Origin: an uncultured Collinsella sp.
Lineage (GTDB): Bacteria > Actinomycetota > Coriobacteriia > Coriobacteriales > Coriobacteriaceae
Direction of reading: 5' to 3'
DNA: 40,438 bases
Assembly (NCBI GenBank): GCA_902470095.1
Contig: CABRFG010000007.1
Location: 1 to 40,438, forward strand
A program made the position numbers and the translations under genes. Shown piece after piece: positions 8,074 through 15,409 of this stretch; within the stretch, counting starts at the first letter, position 1; each line of letters starts with the position of its first letter. A model generated the notes under the pieces. It was not told the origin of the DNA, did no database searches, and worked only from the letters and a program-made list of their open reading frames with translations.

Positions 8074-9798
8074 CTACGAGCGCAGTGTAATTTTATCGCG
8101 CAGCGACTTAAGGTCTTCGGTGACGGTGCGGTCTTCCTGGATCATCTTCTGGACCTTTTTGTAGCTCGTGCTGACGGTCGAGTGGTTGCGGTTGCCAAAT
8201 TCGGCGCCCACCGCCGTGGTCGTCATCTCGCACATCTCGATGGCCAGGTAGATAGCGATATGGCGTGCCTTGGCGATATTGGCGTTGCGACGCGGGCCGA
8301 TGAGCTCCTCGTGCGTCACGCCGTACTGCTCTTCGATGACGGACTGAACCGTTTGCACGTTGATCTTTTTGGCCGATGTGTCGAAGTACTGGCTGGCGAT
8401 GGCGTCGATATCGTCAAAGGTGAGCTCCCCGCCCTCGCGTTCGCGGTCGCCCGCCTCGCCGGCGCAGCGCTCGCAGAAGCTCTCGAGTTCGCGGATGTTG
8501 GTGCCCGACACCTCTGCCATGTGCTTAAAGTGCTCATCGGTCAGGTGCCCGCCGTCGCCCCCATAGGCCGCCAGCAGCGAGTCGTCGCCTGCCTCGGGAG
8601 CGGCGACGATGGTGTTCTCGTAATAGCGCTGCAAGATCTTGTATTTCATCTCGTAGCTGGGCTCTGCGACTAGGCAGAGCATGCCGGCGTTGAAGCGGCT
8701 GGTCAGACGCTCGTCCATGCTCAGGTCCTTGGGGGCGCGGTCTGCCGCGATGACGACTTTCTTGTTGTTGCGGATGAACTCGTCCATGAGCTGGAAAAAG
8801 TAGTCCACGCTCGCGCGCTTGCCGATGATGTTTTGGATGTCATCGATGATGAGCACGTCCACGCCGTGGTACGCCTGCATGATGGGGGCGTTGCTCTTCT
8901 TTTGGCGGTCGAACTCGGTCATCAGGTCGTCCAGATATGCCTGGGAGTTGGCGTACTTGACCTTGATCTCGGGCGACTTCTCGGCGAGCTCGTTTTTGAT
9001 GGCAAGCAGCAGGTGCGTCTTGCCCAGGCCCGATTTGCCGTAGATGAACAGTGATGTGCATGTGCCGCGCTCGTCCGCGAGGGCGGCAAACTTGAGTGCC
9101 GAGCGATAGGCATGGCTGTTCTCGGGGCCGTAGACAAAGTTCTCAAAGGTAAATTTTGAGTTCGCGGCGAGCGGGGCTCCATCCGTATTCTGCTCGGCCG
9201 GCACGGTCGGTGCTGGCATGGGTGAAGCGGGGGTCGCAGCTTGCGTGGATTTGGTCGGCGCTCCGCCCTTCATCTGGTTCATCATGCGACGAAAATCATC
9301 GGCCGAGAGCGTGTTCTTGATTGCAATGCCCGAATCCGCGCCCGCCGCTGCGTCGTGAGCGATGGGCATGTGCGTGACGGGTGCGTTCGTTGACGTCGCC
9401 GCCGCGGTCGGCAACGGCGCCATGGTTTCACGGGAAACATTGCTGTGCTGGTGCTCGATTGTCGGCACGTCGCTTGCGGAGGCTGGTACCGTCGGGGAAG
9501 CAGCGGGAGCCGTGGCGGGCGCCGTCGCGGCAGCGGATTCCGTCGCGGCGCCTTGCGGCGCCACGATGTCGAGCGCAATCGGTGCAAAGGCGATTTCTTC
9601 CAGATAAGCCTCAATAGTCGGCTGATGCTTTTTGAGCTGCGCGATGGCAAAGCGCGAGGGGGCCTCGATCGTGAGCGTATCTTCGGTCAGGCTTATGGCG
9701 CGCGATTGCCCCAGCATGTTGATGAGGCGTGCATCTTGGCCGTCGCGCTGGCAAAAGGCGATGGCGTCCCCCAGGATGATGCTTGCTTCCTCGTCCAC
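8074..9798 (-). CDS. dnaA: Chromosomal replication initiator DnaA
   Basis: DnaA binds boxes at oriC, melts the origin and recruits the helicase. Domain I spans about residues 1-80. A long Ala/Pro/Thr-rich domain II linker runs from about 85 to 210, longer than average. The AAA+ domain has Walker A GKSGLGKTH (254-262) and Walker B VLIIDDIQ. The C-terminal helix-turn-helix reads FGNRNHSTVSTSYKKV, where most DnaA proteins have RDHTTVLHA, so the base-contacting D433 and T435 of E. coli correspond to N538 and S540. It starts at a GTG with a GGGAGAG site, only 15 bases after the upstream GHKL gene, so the two are probably co-transcribed. A near-parS sequence lies within the linker coding region. 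Confidence 0.97.
   Translation of the reverse strand: MDEEASIILGDAIAFCQRDGQDARLINMLGQSRAISLTEDTLTIEAPSRFAIAQLKKHQPTIEAYLEEIAFAPIALDIVAPQGAATESAAATAPATAPAASPTVPASASDVPTIEHQHSNVSRETMAPLPTAAATSTNAPVTHMPIAHDAAAGADSGIAIKNTLSADDFRRMMNQMKGGAPTKSTQAATPASPMPAPTVPAEQNTDGAPLAANSKFTFENFVYGPENSHAYRSALKFAALADERGTCTSLFIYGKSGLGKTHLLLAIKNELAEKSPEIKVKYANSQAYLDDLMTEFDRQKKSNAPIMQAYHGVDVLIIDDIQNIIGKRASVDYFFQLMDEFIRNNKKVVIAADRAPKDLSMDERLTSRFNAGMLCLVAEPSYEMKYKILQRYYENTIVAAPEAGDDSLLAAYGGDGGHLTDEHFKHMAEVSGTNIRELESFCERCAGEAGDREREGGELTFDDIDAIASQYFDTSAKKINVQTVQSVIEEQYGVTHEELIGPRRNANIAKARHIAIYLAIEMCEMTTTAVGAEFGNRNHSTVSTSYKKVQKMIQEDRTVTEDLKSLRDKITLRS
9424..9439. promoter_or_regulatory. parS-like sequence inside dnaA
   Basis: GGTTTCACGGGAAACA matches the perfect parS found three times at 14.5 kb at 14 of 16 positions, with mismatches at positions 1 and 10. 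It lies in the part of dnaA encoding the poorly constrained domain II linker. The two mismatches make ParB binding uncertain. Confidence 0.35.
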
Positions 9799-9813
9799 TG
9801 TCTCTCCCGTTCT

Positions 9814-11166
9814 TTAGCTCTGAGCTCGCACGCGAGCGGCGCCGAGTTCGGTCAGATGGTATTTCTGGCCATGCTTGATGACCAAGCCGGCCTGCGCCAA
9901 GTCATTGAGCGTGCGTGACCAAGTGGGGGCCGAGTTTCCAAACGCCCTCGCCAGATCGGTTGCACCGCACGCTTGATTTTGCGCCAGATAGCCTAGCGCG
10001 GCGTTGCCGCGATCGCTTACGAACACGTCCGGTTGTGGCTGCGCATACTGATTTGCTGCATTAGGATACATCATTTGAGCTGCTGGTTGTTGAGAACTCT
10101 GCATCGGCGGCATTTGCTGTTGAAAACTTTGAGGCCACTGTTGGTAAGGCTGCGGAGGCATCTGCTGGGCCCAAGAGTTGTACTGCTGCTGCGGCATCTG
10201 CTGGTACGGCTGCTGATATCCCTGCTGGTACTGCTGCGGGAACTGCTGGCCATACCCCAGTGGCGACATCTGCTGATATGGATATCCCTGTTGGTACGGC
10301 TGATAGCCCATTTGCTGGCCGCCCGGTGCCCCCGTTGCCTGCTGCATTGCTGCTGCATCCTGATCCGCCAGCGGCATGGTCTCTGGCATGTTTGGCAGCA
10401 TCGACATCGATGTCGCCTGGGGCTCTTGTGTAGGAAGCATTCCGGGCTGCTGCATCTGTCCCACGGGGGGCTGCATCTGCTGCGTTGCCATGGGCTGCTG
10501 CGCAAAAGCTCCCGGCAGGGGATATGTGGGCTGTTCCGTCTCGGGCCGCACGGCAGCGCCGCGTCCGCCGGCACGCTCGATTTCCTGCACGCGTTTAGGG
10601 TTCAGGCTTACCGTAACCACGGTGCCGTTGCCCATGTTGTCCTCGATGGATACGGCACCGCCGGCGTTTTCCAAATACTCCTGCACCATGGGAAACCCTG
10701 CTCCGGTTCCACGGATATAGCGCTTCATCTTGCTGTTTGCGCTGGTAACGCCAAAGTCGAAAGCGCGTTCCTTGTCGTCGATGCCGGGTCCTTGGTCAGC
10801 AAAGCGGATGGTGTCTCCGCCGTCCAGAATCGAGATGATGGGCTCGGCAAAGTGCGCGTGGATAAAGTTTTCGACAATCTCGCGGATGACCATGAGCGAG
10901 ATATGGCCACCTTGTTCTTTCATGCACTGGTAGACGGTGTTGGTCGTCTCTTCCAAATACGTGCGGACATCTTGCGGATCAATGACGATCACACGCGGTG
11001 TCGACAGCATGTCGTCATAGACGGCGATGCGCGCGGCGTACATGGCTTTTGGCGCCTGCGTGGTTGTCTGCTCGCCTTCCTCACGCTCTTCGCGCATGCC
11101 GGTGATGTGCTCGTTGTCGGGTGCCGGGTCTCCGGAATCGACCATGGTGTAAAAGTCGTCAGACAT
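9814..11166 (-). CDS. GHKL ATPase with Gln-rich linker and C-terminal winged helix
   Basis: I do not recognise a named gene. From ATG 11166 the product is 450 residues; an upstream TTG at 11238 would add 24. A Bergerat-fold ATPase domain is complete by eye: an N-box in REIVENFIHAH, DQGPGI, RGTGAGFPMV and GNGTVVTVSL. No dimerisation/phosphoacceptor His domain precedes it, so it is not a standard histidine kinase and looks more like an anti-sigma-type or stand-alone GHKL protein. A linker of about 180 residues very rich in Gln, Pro, Met and Tyr follows. The last 65 residues look like a winged helix (LGYLAQNQACGATDLARAF, then LNDLAQAGLVIK). It lies beside the origin and just upstream of dnaA, probably in one operon. 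Function unknown; a role in controlling initiation is inference. Confidence 0.8.
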   Translation of the reverse strand: MSDDFYTMVDSGDPAPDNEHITGMREEREEGEQTTTQAPKAMYAARIAVYDDMLSTPRVIVIDPQDVRTYLEETTNTVYQCMKEQGGHISLMVIREIVENFIHAHFAEPIISILDGGDTIRFADQGPGIDDKERAFDFGVTSANSKMKRYIRGTGAGFPMVQEYLENAGGAVSIEDNMGNGTVVTVSLNPKRVQEIERAGGRGAAVRPETEQPTYPLPGAFAQQPMATQQMQPPVGQMQQPGMLPTQEPQATSMSMLPNMPETMPLADQDAAAMQQATGAPGGQQMGYQPYQQGYPYQQMSPLGYGQQFPQQYQQGYQQPYQQMPQQQYNSWAQQMPPQPYQQWPQSFQQQMPPMQSSQQPAAQMMYPNAANQYAQPQPDVFVSDRGNAALGYLAQNQACGATDLARAFGNSAPTWSRTLNDLAQAGLVIKHGQKYHLTELGAARVRAQS

Positions 11167-11247
11167 GCCGCTCGCAATCTTCCAAAAGGTTTCGAACAAA
11201 TAGTAGCTCACCGTGCAATGTTTCTCATTTTTCGACAAACTTTCAAA

Positions 11248-11261
11248 ACCTGTTGAAAACT
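11248..11261 (-). repeat. Extended DnaA-box repeat, copy 2
   Basis: ACCTGTTGAAAACT on the plus strand is the exact reverse complement of the 14-mer at 8048-8061. Confidence 0.75.
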
Positions 11262-11310
11262 TTGGAAAACCGACGAAAAGTTCTCAACATTGCCAACATG
11301 ACCTGTTGAA

Positions 11311-11324
11311 AACTCGATGAAATA
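11311..11324 (-). repeat. Extended DnaA-box repeat, copy 3
   Basis: ACCTGTTGAAAACT is identical to copy 2 and starts 63 bases to its right, with flanks that differ. Conservation limited to the 14-mer suggests a bound site rather than a recent duplication. Confidence 0.75.
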
Positions 11325-11409
11325 TCGTGAAAAGTTGCCATGCACCGCTAAATCGAGCTTGGCTTATGGGGGAACCGTGTGAACTGCGCAACCTTTTACC
11401 TTTGATTTC

Positions 11410-11439
11410 TTGACATTTGAACATTGATTTCCCTACAAT
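11410..11439 (+). promoter_or_regulatory. Sigma-70-type promoter of rpmH
   Basis: A perfect -35 (TTGACA, 11410-11415) and a good -10 (TACAAT, 11434-11439) are separated by 18 bases. They lie about 70 bases upstream of the rpmH start and point rightward. Confidence 0.85.
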
Positions 11440-11511
11440 CTTCAAGCTCACGTGTCTATATCTGCGTCCGCGTCCCCGCGGACACTCGAAATGCAGCAGG
11501 AGGAACTTAAG

Positions 11512-11646
11512 ATGAAGCGTACGTATCAGCCTAATAAGCGTAAGCGTGCCAAGACCCATGGCTTCCGTGCCCGTATGGCCACTAAGGGTGGTCGTGCCGT
11601 GCTCGCCCGTCGTCGTGCCAAGGGCCGCAAGCGTCTCACTGTCTAG
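11512..11646 (+). CDS. rpmH: 50S ribosomal protein L34
   Basis: This 44-residue, very basic protein starts MKRTYQPNKRKRAKTHGFR and ends GRKRLTV, the signature of bacterial L34, a small component of the large ribosomal subunit. The start is the ATG at 11512, preceded by AGGAGG at 11498-11503. An upstream in-frame ATG would add about 20 residues with no L34 similarity. It follows a strong promoter and lies just ahead of rnpA, the near-universal bacterial order. Confidence 0.98.
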   Translation: MKRTYQPNKRKRAKTHGFRARMATKGGRAVLARRRAKGRKRLTV

Positions 11647-11666
11647 CAGCGATACACACATCTCGC

Positions 11667-12005
11667 ATGAAGACTATTAAGTCTCGGCAAGATTTCGAGC
11701 ATGTGTTCAGTCAGGGGCGTCGTTTCAATCACCCTCTGATTCGAATGACCATATGTGAATCGGTTGGCGAAGGCGACTCCGGAAGGGTCGCCTTCGTTGG
11801 TGCTAAGCGACTCGGTTGTGCCGTCGTGCGCAACCGATCTAAGCGTGTGATGCGCGAGGCCGCCCGCAGCTGCGGATTTCCCGTTGCGGGTTATGACATC
11901 ATCTTGTTTGCAACTCCCAAGACGAGGGTTTCCTCGCCGCAGGAGATGGACAAGGCGTTGCGTTCGCTTATGAAGCGCGCCGGCGTTGCCGGGGAGGAGC
12001 GATGA
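11667..12005 (+). CDS. rnpA: Ribonuclease P protein component
   Basis: This is the protein subunit of RNase P, which works with the catalytic RNA to remove 5' leaders from pre-tRNAs. The 112-residue product carries the family signature RNRSKRVMREAAR at about residues 53-65 and starts with the typical KSRQDFEHVFSQGRRF stretch. Its end overlaps the yidD start by four bases (ATGA), so the two are translationally coupled. It lies 20 bases after rpmH. Confidence 0.96.
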   Translation: MKTIKSRQDFEHVFSQGRRFNHPLIRMTICESVGEGDSGRVAFVGAKRLGCAVVRNRSKRVMREAARSCGFPVAGYDIILFATPKTRVSSPQEMDKALRSLMKRAGVAGEER

Positions 12006-12226
12006 GCAATCACGTTTTGCGACGTGTTGCCATCGCTCCTATTCGCATATATCAACAGGTTATTTCGCCCTTATTGCCTGACGCCTGCATTTATTACCCA
12101 ACGTGCTCGCAATACGCCGTCCAGGCGATTGAGAAGCACGGTGTTTTGAGAGGCTGCTGGCTTGCCGTGAGGCGCATCGCTCGCTGCAATCCCCTGCACG
12201 TCGGCGGTTATGACCCTGTGCCCTAG
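12002..12226 (+). CDS. yidD: Membrane protein insertion efficiency factor YidD
   Basis: A short 74-residue protein of the YidD family. It shows the diagnostic IYQQVISPLLPDACIYYPTC start and CSQYAVQAIEKHG, followed by the cysteine-containing RCNPLHVGGYDPVP ending. The family is thought to assist YidC-dependent insertion of membrane proteins at the inner face of the membrane. It is coupled to rnpA by an ATGA overlap and lies immediately upstream of yidC. Confidence 0.95.
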   Translation: MSNHVLRRVAIAPIRIYQQVISPLLPDACIYYPTCSQYAVQAIEKHGVLRGCWLAVRRIARCNPLHVGGYDPVP

Positions 12227-12255
12227 CGGGCACTCGCTATCGGAGGAAAACTTAC

Positions 12256-13026
12256 ATGTGGGATTGGATCGTTAACATCCTTTTCGAGCTGCTCAAGCTC
12301 ATCCAGACCTTTGCGGTCGACTGGGGCCTGTCCATCATCATCCTGGTGGTCATCATCCGTCTGCTGCTGACGCCGCTCATGCTCAAGTCGACCAAGTCGA
12401 CGGCTCGCATGCAGGTGCTGCAGCCCAAGATGCTCGAGATCCAGGAGCGCTATGCCGACGATCCCCAGCGTCAGGCCGAGGAGATGCAGAAGTTCTACAG
12501 CGAGAACAAGTTCAACCCCATGGCTGGCTGTCTGCCGCTGCTGATTCAGATGCCTATCCTGTTCGCCCTGTTTACATTGCTGCGCAACCTGCCGCAGTAC
12601 TTTAACGACGGCACGTTCTCGTTCTTCAACATCCTGCCCGACCTGACCACCACGCCGAGCGCTTCCTTTGCCGATGGCTTTATGGTTGCACTGCCTGCGC
12701 TGGTTTGCCTGATCCTGTTCGCCGTCCTGACCCTGATTCCGCAGCTCTATATGTCGCGCAACCAGACCGGCCAGCAGGCTCAGAGCATGCGTATGATGGC
12801 CGTTGTCATGACGGTCATGATGCTTTGGATGGGCTGGAGCCTTCCCGTTGGTGTTCTGCTGTACTACGACGTCTCGTCTGCTTGGCAGGTTATCCAGCAG
12901 ATTTTTGTGACGCAGAAGGTCATCGACAAGGCGAAGGCCGATGAGGAGGAGCGTCTTAAGAACGCTCCGCTGCAGGTTGAGGTCACTCGTCGAGAGAAGA
13001 AGCCGCGCCCGCACAAGAAGAAGTAA
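12256..13026 (+). CDS. yidC: Membrane protein insertase YidC/OxaA
   Basis: This is a YidC-family insertase that places proteins into the cytoplasmic membrane, alone or with Sec. At 256 residues it is the short Gram-positive type without the large periplasmic P1 domain, and no lipobox is visible. It has about five membrane segments, the conserved hydrophilic-groove arginine at R35 (VVIIRLLLTPL), the cytoplasmic helical hairpin (QPKMLEIQERYADDPQ), and a very basic tail ending HKKK that probably contacts the ribosome. A GGAGG site lies 9 bases before the ATG. Confidence 0.95.
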   Translation: MWDWIVNILFELLKLIQTFAVDWGLSIIILVVIIRLLLTPLMLKSTKSTARMQVLQPKMLEIQERYADDPQRQAEEMQKFYSENKFNPMAGCLPLLIQMPILFALFTLLRNLPQYFNDGTFSFFNILPDLTTTPSASFADGFMVALPALVCLILFAVLTLIPQLYMSRNQTGQQAQSMRMMAVVMTVMMLWMGWSLPVGVLLYYDVSSAWQVIQQIFVTQKVIDKAKADEEERLKNAPLQVEVTRREKKPRPHKKK

Positions 13027-13070
13027 CGGGATATCAATCTTATTTAGGTACCTAACTTTTGGAGTACGTT

Positions 13071-13640
13071 ATGTCTGAAGAGATCATCGAGGATATGCTT
13101 GAGGAGGTTGCCCCGCAGGTCGCGGGCGATTATCCCGAGATTGCACAGCGCTACAAGGCTGGTGAAGAGCTGACCGATGAGGAGCTCGACACCATTGCCG
13201 ATGTTGCGATTTCCATCCTGCGTTCCATCCTTTCGCACTTCGATGCCGCCAACTCTCCTATCGATGAGTATGAGGGCGACGAGGGTGAGCTGATTTTGGA
13301 TGTAACGGCTCCCGACCTTGCTGTTCTCATTGGCCGTCATGGTCGCACCCTTGATGCCCTTCAGGTTATGTTCTCTTTGCTGGTGAGCCGCAAACTTGGC
13401 TTTAGGTATCCGGTTGTAGTGGACGTAGAGGGATACAAGAGTCGCCGTCAGGACAAGGTTGCTTCCATGGCTCAGTCTGCTGCCGAGCGTGCCATCCGCA
13501 CTCATAAGAGTGTTTCGCTTCCGCCCATGAATGCCTACGAGCGTCGACTGGTTCACATTGCACTTCGTGGCAATGATGCCGTCGATACTCATTCTGAGGG
13601 TTCTGACCCTGATCGCCATGTGGTGATTGTTGCTCGATAA
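13071..13640 (+). CDS. khpB: KH/R3H RNA-binding protein Jag (KhpB)
   Basis: This 189-residue protein has a type II KH domain (LIGRHGRTLDALQ, with the GxxG loop) in its middle and an R3H domain (ERRLVHIAL) near the C-terminus. An acidic N-terminal segment replaces the usual Jag_N domain. KhpB proteins bind many RNAs and influence cell division and envelope growth in Firmicutes. I chose the ATG at 13071, with GGAG six bases ahead; an in-frame TTG at 13059 would overlap that site. It lies downstream of yidC, as in most bacteria, and is followed by a strong terminator. Confidence 0.92.
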   Translation: MSEEIIEDMLEEVAPQVAGDYPEIAQRYKAGEELTDEELDTIADVAISILRSILSHFDAANSPIDEYEGDEGELILDVTAPDLAVLIGRHGRTLDALQVMFSLLVSRKLGFRYPVVVDVEGYKSRRQDKVASMAQSAAERAIRTHKSVSLPPMNAYERRLVHIALRGNDAVDTHSEGSDPDRHVVIVAR

Positions 13641-13658
13641 TCTTCTCGAGCTTATGCT

Positions 13659-13690
13659 AAGGGGACGTGGTTTCCACGTCCCCTTTTTTT
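13659..13690 (+). terminator. Terminator of the rpmH-rnpA-yidD-yidC-khpB operon
   Basis: A perfect 12-bp stem (AAGGGGACGTGG at 13659-13670, CCACGTCCCCTT at 13674-13685) with a TTT loop runs straight into a T-run. It ends the operon before rsmG. Confidence 0.93.
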
Positions 13691-13736
13691 GTCAAAAGTT
13701 CTCGATACACTGATTTTTGTCAGAAAGGAGCTTTCG

Positions 13737-14474
13737 TTGTTAGTACTTACTGATCAGCAGGCTGACGAGATGTTGAGTCGTCTAACTTCCTATTGCAAAG
13801 AGTATTCCTTGAGCGTAACTGATGTTGAGCTGAGGAAATGTATTCAGCATTTGGATTTGGTTCTAGAAACAAATAAGACAACCAATCTCACCCGTATTCT
13901 TAACGTAGAAGATGCTGCAGTACTCCATATCCTCGACTCACTTGTTTTGCTCCCCTATATCAACAAGGCTCCTGAGGGAGCTTTGCTCGATATGGGAACA
14001 GGTGCGGGCTTCCCTGGTATTCCATTAACCATAACCACGTATCGTAAAGCTACTTATATTGACTCTGTTGGCAAGAAGGTTGATGCGGTTAATTCCTTTG
14101 TCCATGCTCTTGGATTGAAACATGCTCATGCGGTTCATGATCGTCTTGAAGAATATGCTCGAAGCCATAAGAAGCAGTTCTCTGTTGTAACCGCCCGCGC
14201 ACTGGCCCCTCTACCGATTCTTGTTGAGTATGCGGCTCCGTACCTGAAGGATGGAGGGCTATTTGTTATAACCAAGGGCAATCCTTCGGATGAGGAGCTT
14301 GCTTCCGGCATGTCAGCAGCTAAGATTTGCGGCTTCACTTTGCTTCTGAATGACGCAATTGATTTGCCTGAAGGCTTGGGTCACAGAGAATTCATTCTTC
14401 TTAAGAAGAGTCATCCAACATCCGTCTCATTGCCTCGTGCAAATGGCGTGGCAAAGAAGAATCCGCTTGCCTAG
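13737..14474 (+). CDS. rsmG: 16S rRNA (guanine-N7) methyltransferase RsmG
   Basis: RsmG methylates G527 of 16S rRNA using S-adenosylmethionine. The SAM-binding motif is LLDMGTGAGFPGIPL, and VVTARALAPLPILVEYA is a family hallmark. The start is the TTG at 13737, with AAAGGAG six bases upstream, giving 245 residues. The longer frame back to 13689 begins inside the preceding terminator and is unlikely. The coding sequence is clearly more AT-rich than the genes left of it: one sampled 60-base line at 13801 has 24 G/C. It is followed by the parS cluster and parAB. Confidence 0.94.
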   Translation: MLVLTDQQADEMLSRLTSYCKEYSLSVTDVELRKCIQHLDLVLETNKTTNLTRILNVEDAAVLHILDSLVLLPYINKAPEGALLDMGTGAGFPGIPLTITTYRKATYIDSVGKKVDAVNSFVHALGLKHAHAVHDRLEEYARSHKKQFSVVTARALAPLPILVEYAAPYLKDGGLFVITKGNPSDEELASGMSAAKICGFTLLLNDAIDLPEGLGHREFILLKKSHPTSVSLPRANGVAKKNPLA

Positions 14475-14475
14475 A

Positions 14476-14491
14476 TGTTTCACGTGAAACA
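14476..14491. promoter_or_regulatory. parS site 1
   Basis: TGTTTCACGTGAAACA is a perfect 16-bp palindrome identical to the canonical chromosomal parS bound by ParB/Spo0J. It starts one base after the rsmG stop codon. Confidence 0.95.
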
Positions 14492-14514
14492 TAATGGATA
14501 CTAACAACTTGCAG

Positions 14515-14530
14515 TGTTTCACGTGAAACA
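14515..14530. promoter_or_regulatory. parS site 2
   Basis: A second perfect copy of TGTTTCACGTGAAACA, starting exactly 39 bases after site 1. Confidence 0.95.
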
Positions 14531-14553
14531 TGACGGTTGATATCGATTCGGAA

Positions 14554-14569
14554 TGTTTCACGTGAAACA
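14554..14569. promoter_or_regulatory. parS site 3
   Basis: A third perfect copy of TGTTTCACGTGAAACA, starting exactly 39 bases after site 2 and 55 bases before the parA start, so ParB bound here could also affect parAB expression. Confidence 0.95.
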
Positions 14570-14608
14570 TCCTCCGTTTGACAGCTTTAATACACACCAG
14601 GAGGGACC

Positions 14609-15409
14609 GTGGGATTTCGCGACGTTAAGCGTTCTAAGAGCGCAAAAGACACGCGTATCATTGCAATCATCAATCAAAAAGGCGGCGTCGGTAAGTCAAC
14701 GACGGCTGTAAACCTTGCAGCAGCACTGGGTGAGCAGGGTCGTAAGACATTGATTGTCGATTTTGATCCGCAGGGAAACAGCACCAGTGGATTCGGAATT
14801 GAAAAAGAAGACCTTGATCACTGCATCTATGATGCATTGTTGAATGATGTGCCGGCAGAATCGCTTGTTCTTGATACAAATTGTAAAAAGGTATTCGTTA
14901 TTCCGGCTACAATTCAACTTGCAGGCGCGGAAATTGAGCTCGTAAGCGCAATTGCTCGTGAAACCCGCCTCAAAGATTTGCTTGAGCCGATTCAGGACGA
15001 GTTTGACTTTATTTTCATTGACTGTCCTCCTTCGCTCGGCCTGCTTACTATCAACGCTTTGACCGCAGCAGACAGCGTTTTGATTCCGATCCAGTGCGAA
15101 TATTACGCACTCGAAGGCGTTACGAAGCTGCTTGAGTCAATGAAGATGGTCAAATCACGGCTGAACAAGGGCTTAGACACCTATGGTGTGCTTATGACCA
15201 TGTATGACTCGCGTACTTCACTATCGAATCAGGTTGTTGAGGAGGTTCAATCGTACTTTGGTGATAAGGCGTTTAAGACGCTAATCCCCCGTACGGTTAA
15301 AATCTCCGAAGCTCCGTCTTTTGGAGAACCGGTAATTACCTATGCACCTCAAAATAAGGGTGCAAAAGCATATATGAACCTTGCAAAGGAGGTGATCAAG
15401 CGTGCCTAG
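14609..15409 (+). CDS. parA: Chromosome-partitioning ATPase ParA (Soj)
   Basis: ParA is a deviant Walker-type ATPase that binds DNA non-specifically and moves the ParB-parS complex. In Bacillus it also regulates DnaA. The deviant Walker A KGGVGKST lies at residues 24-31, with the signature lysine K24. VDFDPQGN and FIDCPPSLG are the other nucleotide motifs. At 266 residues with a short N-terminal tail it is the chromosomal type, lacking the helix-turn-helix of plasmid ParA. It starts at a GTG with a strong AGGAGG, just after three parS sites, and overlaps parB by eight bases. Confidence 0.96.
   Translation: MGFRDVKRSKSAKDTRIIAIINQKGGVGKSTTAVNLAAALGEQGRKTLIVDFDPQGNSTSGFGIEKEDLDHCIYDALLNDVPAESLVLDTNCKKVFVIPATIQLAGAEIELVSAIARETRLKDLLEPIQDEFDFIFIDCPPSLGLLTINALTAADSVLIPIQCEYYALEGVTKLLESMKMVKSRLNKGLDTYGVLMTMYDSRTSLSNQVVEEVQSYFGDKAFKTLIPRTVKISEAPSFGEPVITYAPQNKGAKAYMNLAKEVIKRA

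Larger units (their letters stand above)
11167..11450. other. Candidate upstream half of oriC, at the strand switch
   Basis: This gap between the leftward dnaA operon and rightward rpmH holds a DnaA-box-like cluster: TTTTCGACA (11229-11237), TGTTGAAAA (11251-11259), TTCTCAACA (11281-11289) and TGTTGAAAA (11314-11322). The two TGTTGAAAA sites are in the same orientation and 63 bases apart, about six helical turns. Gene polarity diverges here, as expected for an origin. If the GHKL gene starts at 11238, the first 72 bases would be coding. The remainder before the rpmH promoter shows no other feature that I can support. Confidence 0.7.

Noticed and set aside
5922..8090. Plus-strand frame spanning recF and dnaN
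   Set aside because: It runs antisense across two well-supported genes and their junction, with no recognisable domain.
9814..11166. GHKL protein considered as a full sensor histidine kinase
   Set aside because: There are no membrane segments, no HisKA H-box and no adjacent response regulator; the C-terminus is a winged helix.
13689..13736. Upstream extension of rsmG to a TTG at 13689
   Set aside because: It begins in the T-run of the khpB terminator and lacks a ribosome site; the TTG at 13737 has AAAGGAG at ideal spacing.
14578..14600. TTGACA before parA as a promoter -35
   Set aside because: A -10 at correct spacing would fall on the ribosome site and start codon; no TATAAT-like sequence is present there.
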